Shown here: positions 5,220-8,641 of the stretch, piece after piece
Layout: every line of letters begins with the position of its first letter
How positions within the stretch are numbered: position 1 is the first letter of the stretch
Assembly: GCA_905233595.1 (NCBI GenBank)
Contig: CAJOFI010000015.1
Location: forward strand, 1 to 8,641
Direction of reading: 5' to 3'
DNA from: an uncultured Oscillospiraceae bacterium
GTDB taxonomy: Bacteria; Bacillota; Clostridia; Oscillospirales; Oscillospiraceae
DNA length: 8,641 bases
Notes under the pieces: model-generated
Seen by the model: the letters and a program-made list of their open reading frames with translations, nothing else
What the model was told of the DNA's origin: nothing
The model's database searches: none
Made by a program: the position numbers and the translations under genes

Positions 5220-6503
5220 ATGGCGTCCGCATTTGTTGACAAGGCGCGCATCAGCGTTCACGCCGGGAAGGGCGGGGACGGCGCGGTGGCCTTTCACCGG
5301 GAAAAGTATATCGCGGCGGGCGGCCCCGACGGGGGCGACGGCGGCCGCGGGGGCGACGTGGTCTTTGTGGTGGACGATAACATGTCTACGCTCATGGACT
5401 TTCGCTATAAGCGCAAATACGTGGCCGGGAACGGTCAGAACGGCATGGGCAAGCGCTGCTACGGCAAGGATGGGGAGACCCTCTATGTGAAGGTGCCGCG
5501 CGGCACGCTCGTGCGCGACACACAGACCGGCGGCATCATGCACGATATGTCCGACGGCGCAAGCTGGGTCGCGGCGAAGGGCGGTCGCGGCGGCTGGGGC
5601 AATATGCACTTTGCCACGCCCACGCGCCAGGTGCCGCGCTTTGCAAAGCCCGGTCTGCCCGGCGAGAGCCATGACATCACGCTCGAGCTCAAGCTGCTGG
5701 CCGACGTGGGGCTGGTGGGCTTTCCGAACGTGGGCAAGTCCACGCTGCTGTCCGTCGTGAGCAAGGCGCATCCCAAGATCGCAAACTACCACTTTACGAC
5801 CCTGTTTCCGAACCTCGGCGTCGTGTACGTGGACGAGGGCGTGTCCTTCGTGATGGCGGATATCCCCGGCATCATCGAGGGCGCCTCCGAGGGCGCGGGG
5901 CTGGGGCACGACTTTCTGCGGCACATCGACCGCTGCCGCCTGCTCGTGCATCTGGTGGATGTCTCCGGCAGCGAGGGGCGTGACCCCGTTGAAGACTTTG
6001 AGGCGATCAACGCCGAGCTTCGCGAGTATGACCCGGCGCTTGCTGAGCGCGCGCAGCTCGTCGTCGCGAACAAGTGCGACCTGCTGGGCGGGGAGCGCGA
6101 AAACGTCGAGCGGCTCAAGGCGCACGTTGAGGCGCAGGGCTACGCCTTCTTCGAAATGAGTGCCGTCACCCACGAGGGGACGCGCGAGCTCGTCAAGGAA
6201 TGCGCGCAGCGCCTGGCCACCCTGCCGCCGGTGCTCTATTACGAGGCCGACTACGTCCCGCCCGAGCCGGTGGTGGACACCTCGGAGGAGCTGAGCATCC
6301 TGCACGACGACGATATGTGGATCGTGGAGGGCCCCTGGCTGCAGCGCCTGGTGGCGACGGTGAACTTCTCCGACTACGAGAGCCGCATGTACTTCGACCG
6401 CGTCCTGCGCGAGGCCGGCGTCTTCGAACGCATGGAGCAGATGGGCGTCAAGGACGGCGACACCGTGAGCATGTACGACCTCATGTTCGATTACCGGGAG
6501 TGA
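5220..6503 (+). CDS. obgE: Obg family GTPase
   Basis: The product is 427 residues, the usual length for Firmicutes Obg. The glycine-rich Obg fold covers about 1-157. The G domain has G1 GFPNVGKST (167-175), switch TTLFP (193-197), G3 DIPG (214-217), G4 NKCD (284-287) and G5 SAV (314-316). The C-terminal OCT domain covers about 360-427. Obg binds the large ribosomal subunit and acts in its assembly and in stress signalling; its place after rplU-rpmA is conserved widely. An in-frame TTG at 5190 would add ten residues, but AAAGGAGG (5206-5213) fits ATG 5220 with a 6-base spacing, and MASAFVDKARI is the normal Obg beginning. Confidence 0.97.
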   Translation: MASAFVDKARISVHAGKGGDGAVAFHREKYIAAGGPDGGDGGRGGDVVFVVDDNMSTLMDFRYKRKYVAGNGQNGMGKRCYGKDGETLYVKVPRGTLVRDTQTGGIMHDMSDGASWVAAKGGRGGWGNMHFATPTRQVPRFAKPGLPGESHDITLELKLLADVGLVGFPNVGKSTLLSVVSKAHPKIANYHFTTLFPNLGVVYVDEGVSFVMADIPGIIEGASEGAGLGHDFLRHIDRCRLLVHLVDVSGSEGRDPVEDFEAINAELREYDPALAERAQLVVANKCDLLGGERENVERLKAHVEAQGYAFFEMSAVTHEGTRELVKECAQRLATLPPVLYYEADYVPPEPVVDTSEELSILHDDDMWIVEGPWLQRLVATVNFSDYESRMYFDRVLREAGVFERMEQMGVKDGDTVSMYDLMFDYRE

Positions 6504-6505
6504 AG

Positions 6506-6544
6506 CGGTCTATGAAAAACTCAGTTTTTCACAGACCGAGTTTT
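6506..6544 (+). terminator. hairpin terminator after obgE
   Basis: CGGTCTATGAAAAAC (6506-6520) pairs with GTTTTTCACAGACCG (6524-6538) around TCA, with one A-C mismatch, and is followed by AGTTTT. It is of the same sequence family as the hairpins at 2397 and 6651 and starts two bases after the obgE stop. Confidence 0.75.
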
Positions 6545-6649
6545 CAGAATTCAGTTTTTAGACAGCATATCGGAATATTGAAGCAGAGCGTTCAGTGCAG
6601 GAAAAGCGTCAGATTGAACTTAATATGCGCCGCCCCTTCTCTGAAAACT
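6539..6649. repeat. 111-bp segment bounded by 10-bp inverted repeats
   Basis: AGTTTTCAGA (6539-6548) and TCTGAAAACT (6640-6649) are perfect inverse copies enclosing 91 bases that hold no convincing gene. The segment lies between two terminators. It could be a small decayed element or chance; no target duplication is evident. Confidence 0.3.
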
Positions 6650-6650
6650 A

Positions 6651-6697
6651 AAAAAACACGGCTGTGAAAAAACAAAGTTTTCACAGCCGTGTTTTTT
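6651..6697. terminator. bidirectional terminator between convergent genes
   Basis: A 20-bp perfect stem (6651-6670 with 6678-6697) has the core ACGGCTGTGAAAA/TTTTCACAGCCGT and a 7-base loop. It starts with a run of A and ends with a run of T, so it works in both directions. It lies between obgE and the minus-strand CofE-like gene, whose TAA stop overlaps its right arm. Confidence 0.92.
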
Positions 6698-7889
6698 ATT
6701 CCGCGGTGTAGTTGTCGAAATAGCCCTGGATGAGCACGATGGGGGTGCCCTTGTCGCCGGAGCCGGAGGTCAGGTCGCAGAGCGAGCCGATGAGGTCGGT
6801 CAGGCGGCGGGGCGTCGTGCCCTCGGAGACCATCTGCCCCACAAGGTCGCTGTCCTTCTTTGCAATCTCGTCCTTGATGGCGTCGCGCAGCGCGTCGCCG
6901 GAGAGCGCGGCGAAATCGTTGTCCGCGAGGTACTTGAGCTTCAGCTCGTTCGGCGTGCCCTCGAGACCTGCGGTGTAGGCGGGGGAGACCACGGGGTCGG
7001 CCAGCTCCCAGATCTTGCCGATGGGATCCTTGAACGCGCCGTCGCCGTAGACCATGACCTCGATGCGCTTGCCGGTCTTCTCCAGCAGCTCCTGCTGGAT
7101 GGCGACGACCAGATCCTGGCAGTCGCGCGGGAAGAGCTTGACCTTGTCCTCGGTGGCCTTGTTGGAGCCGAGCAGGCCGTACTTTTCGTTGTAGCCGCTG
7201 CCATTGACGGAAGCGGTCATGATCTGGTGCAGACCGAAAACGCGCTCGCCGCCTGCGGCCTTGAGGATGCGCCCGGTGCGCGCACGGGTGTGAATATCGC
7301 AGTGGATCACATTCTTCGTGTACTTGAGGATCTCACGCGCGTCGTTTGCGAAGACGACCTCCACCTCCGCGCCGCAGGCGCGGATCAGATCGGAGTAGTA
7401 CTGCACGTAGTCCACGCCGGTGAAGCGGTGCTTGCGGTAGCCGAAGAGCTCCCGGTACTTCTCCAGCGTCAGCACGTCGCGATAGGGGTCAACGCCGCAG
7501 CTGTCCAGCGCGTCCCAGTCCACAAGATGGTTGCCCACCTCGTCGGAGGGGTAGGAGAGCATCAGAACGACCTTCTTGCAGCCCATGGCGATGCCGCGCA
7601 GGCAGATGGCAAAACGGTTGCGGCTGAGGATCGGGAAAATCACGCCAACGGTCTCCCCGCCGAGCTTCTGCCGAACGTCAGCGGCGATATCGTCCACGGT
7701 GGCGTAGTTCCCCTGGGCGCGGGCCACGATCGCCTCGGTCATGGCGACGACATCGCGGTCATGCAGGCTGAAGGGCTCGGAGCTTGCGGCCTCCAGAACA
7801 GACTCGGTCACGATCTTCTTGAGATCGTCGCCCTCGCGGATGATGGGCGCGCGGATGCCTCGGGAAACGGTACCGACCATACGGCTCAT
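6696..7889 (-). CDS. coenzyme F420:L-glutamate ligase (CofE)-like protein
   Basis: The product is 397 residues, without signal peptide or membrane helices, so probably cytosolic. The N-terminus (VGTVSRGIRAPIIREGDDL, 5-23) and DRDVVAMTEAIVARAQGNYA (44-63) are typical of the long Firmicutes branch of the F420_ligase family. Other conserved-looking motifs are GVIFPILSRNRF (82-93), LSYPSDEVGN (111-120), VYGDGAFKDP (280-289) and TTPRRLTDLIGSL (358-370). In archaea and actinobacteria, CofE adds glutamate to F420-0 using GTP. No other F420 gene lies here, and gut Clostridia generally lack F420, so the substrate is probably different and is unknown. AGAGGTG (7903-7897) lies 7 bases before the ATG. 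It is a single-gene unit with its own promoter and terminator. Confidence 0.8.
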   Translation of the reverse strand: MSRMVGTVSRGIRAPIIREGDDLKKIVTESVLEAASSEPFSLHDRDVVAMTEAIVARAQGNYATVDDIAADVRQKLGGETVGVIFPILSRNRFAICLRGIAMGCKKVVLMLSYPSDEVGNHLVDWDALDSCGVDPYRDVLTLEKYRELFGYRKHRFTGVDYVQYYSDLIRACGAEVEVVFANDAREILKYTKNVIHCDIHTRARTGRILKAAGGERVFGLHQIMTASVNGSGYNEKYGLLGSNKATEDKVKLFPRDCQDLVVAIQQELLEKTGKRIEVMVYGDGAFKDPIGKIWELADPVVSPAYTAGLEGTPNELKLKYLADNDFAALSGDALRDAIKDEIAKKDSDLVGQMVSEGTTPRRLTDLIGSLCDLTSGSGDKGTPIVLIQGYFDNYTAE

Positions 7890-7903
7890 AAAGCAACACC
7901 TCT

Positions 7904-7935
7904 GTGTATAGATTTTTTACTAAAGTACTATACAC
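7904..7935. promoter_or_regulatory. 8-bp dyad over the -10 box, possible operator
   Basis: GTGTATAG (7904-7911) and CTATACAC (7928-7935) are perfect inverted repeats 16 bases apart. One arm covers the -10 box of the minus-strand promoter, and the other touches the ribosome-binding site. An inner small dyad TACT/AGTA lies between them. The layout fits a repressor site, or a hairpin at the 5' end of the mRNA. Confidence 0.45.
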
Positions 7936-7955
7936 CATCTTGGGGCGTTTGTAAA
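7927..7955 (-). promoter_or_regulatory. sigma-A promoter of the CofE-like gene
   Basis: On the minus strand, TTTACA (7955-7950) and TATAGT (7932-7927) are separated by exactly 17 bases. Transcription would start near 7920, about 30 bases before the ATG. Confidence 0.85.
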
Positions 7956-8057
7956 ACTTTTTCTGCGCCGCGCGCGTGAAAATCTAACGGGCAATTCTGC
8001 GGAAAATCTTATGAAAAATACACAATGCCACCGTCCGCGCGATCACAAAAAAAGAAC

Positions 8058-8086
8058 TGGAAAGCCGGGCCGGGATGTGATATACT
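8058..8086 (+). promoter_or_regulatory. extended -10 promoter of the dUTPase gene
   Basis: TATACT (8081-8086) is preceded by TGA, forming an extended -10. A weak -35 TGGAAA (8058-8063) lies 17 bases upstream. It is divergent from the CofE-like promoter, about 100 bases away. Confidence 0.7.
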
Positions 8087-8119
8087 GCTGAAAAAGAAAC
8101 AGAGGAATGAGGAACGGAC

Positions 8120-8548
8120 ATGAAGGTTTACATAAAATATTTCGTCAAGGACGTCAGCCCCGTCACGAGGATCGAGAAGGGGGACTGGATCGACCTGCGC
8201 GCGGCGGAGGACGTGGAAATGCGCGCGGGGGACTGGGGCTTTATCCGCCTCGGCGTCGGCATGATCCTGCCCGAGGGCTACGAGGCGCACGTCGCCCCGC
8301 GCAGCAGCACCTTCAAAAACTACGGCATCCTGGTCTCGAACAGCTTCGGCATCATCGACAACTCCTTCTGCGGGGAGGAGGACGAGTGGCGCCTGCCGGT
8401 CTACGCCGCGCGCGACACCGTGATCCATAAGAACGACCGTATCTGCCAGTTCCGCATCGTGGAGAAGCAGCCGGACTTCGAGCTTGAGACCGTGGAGCAT
8501 CTGCGCGATACGAGCCGGGGCGGCTTCGGCTCCACGGGGACGGAGTAA
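8120..8548 (+). CDS. dut: dUTP diphosphatase (dUTPase)
   Basis: The product is 142 residues, typical of trimeric dUTPases. The five motifs appear in order: DWIDLRA (22-28), APRSS (59-63), GIIDNSFCGE (77-86), NDRICQF (105-111) and RGGFGSTG (133-140). The enzyme cuts dUTP to dUMP and pyrophosphate, which keeps uracil out of DNA and supplies thymidylate synthesis. The catalytic aspartate D80 is present. Motif 3 usually ends in a YRGE-like sequence; here it reads FCGE, losing the tyrosine and arginine, and motif 1 lacks the usual tyrosine before DL. Activity on related nucleotides is therefore possible. TGAGGA (8108-8113) lies 6 bases before the ATG. The final base of the stop codon is the first base of the inverted 94-bp repeat. 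Confidence 0.9.
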   Translation: MKVYIKYFVKDVSPVTRIEKGDWIDLRAAEDVEMRAGDWGFIRLGVGMILPEGYEAHVAPRSSTFKNYGILVSNSFGIIDNSFCGEEDEWRLPVYAARDTVIHKNDRICQFRIVEKQPDFELETVEHLRDTSRGGFGSTGTE

Positions 8549-8641
8549 GGAACTGCCACGGAATAAGATGCGCAAAGATGGCTTAGGATTTTTCGCCTGT
8601 AGCAAGGCGTCAAAGCGCAGGAATACTTTGTGTATTGCAAG
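8548..8641 (-). repeat. 94-bp intergenic repeat, copy 3 (inverted)
   Basis: This is the exact reverse complement of 1-94, with identity stopping at 8548 inside the dUTPase stop codon. It forms the 3' untranslated region of dut. No other terminator is visible after dut, so the structured repeat may serve as its transcript end or 3' stabiliser, or the terminator lies beyond the window. Confidence 0.85.

Noticed and set aside
5175..6305. Minus-strand open frame of 376 codons opposite obgE
   Set aside because: obgE is unmistakable on the plus strand with all GTPase motifs; the antisense frame has low-complexity composition and no ribosome-binding site worth noting.
1..8641. A defence system, prophage or integrative element
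   Set aside because: No nuclease, toxin-antitoxin, phage or conjugation gene was found. The XerD protein has the housekeeping length and motifs and lies in a housekeeping context, so it is not evidence of an integrase.

Overview
The window looks like chromosomal DNA from a low-abundance-type Clostridia (Firmicutes), probably a GC-rich gut lineage near the Oscillospiraceae or Christensenellales. The evidence is the rplU-rpmA-obgE cluster behind an L21-type leader, a TIGR04086 (YrzE-type) membrane protein, an RsiV/PdaC-like lipoprotein, Shine-Dalgarno sites of the AGGAGG type, and rho-independent terminators after most genes. The coding regions are GC-rich, while the intergenic regions are clearly AT-rich. 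The genus assignment is inference.

Layout, left to right. Positions 1-242 hold two and a half copies of a roughly 94-bp intergenic repeat, followed by a long hairpin (258-313). Two small membrane-protein genes follow (312-746 and 1000-1476); the second has some SpoIIM character and sits directly upstream of xerD (1501-2391). A promoter and four copies of an 11-bp motif lie in the AT-rich gap between the two membrane genes. After a hairpin come a CYTH-domain protein (2487-2993) and an overlapping lipoprotein with RsiV-like domains (3007-4341). A terminator, a near-consensus promoter and a structured leader precede rplU, rpmA and obgE (4513-6503). A bidirectional terminator then separates obgE from a convergent, singly transcribed gene on the minus strand (6696-7889) of the coenzyme F420:glutamate ligase (CofE-like) family, which has its own promoter and operator-like dyad. 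The window closes with a dUTPase gene (8120-8548) whose stop codon touches a third, inverted copy of the 94-bp repeat.

Most genes are housekeeping: chromosome dimer resolution (XerD), ribosome structure and assembly (L21, L27, Obg), and nucleotide pool cleaning (dUTPase). The less ordinary points are these. First, L27 lacks the N-terminal extension usual in Firmicutes, and the Prp protease gene is also missing between rplU and rpmA. Second, a perfect 94-bp inverted repeat bounds the whole 8.6-kb window. Third, an 11-bp motif similar to a Xer half-site recurs upstream of the xerD transcription unit. Fourth, there is an orphan CofE-like gene. I see no defence system, CRISPR array, prophage, insertion sequence, tRNA or rRNA. 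I did not find a clearly new multi-gene system.
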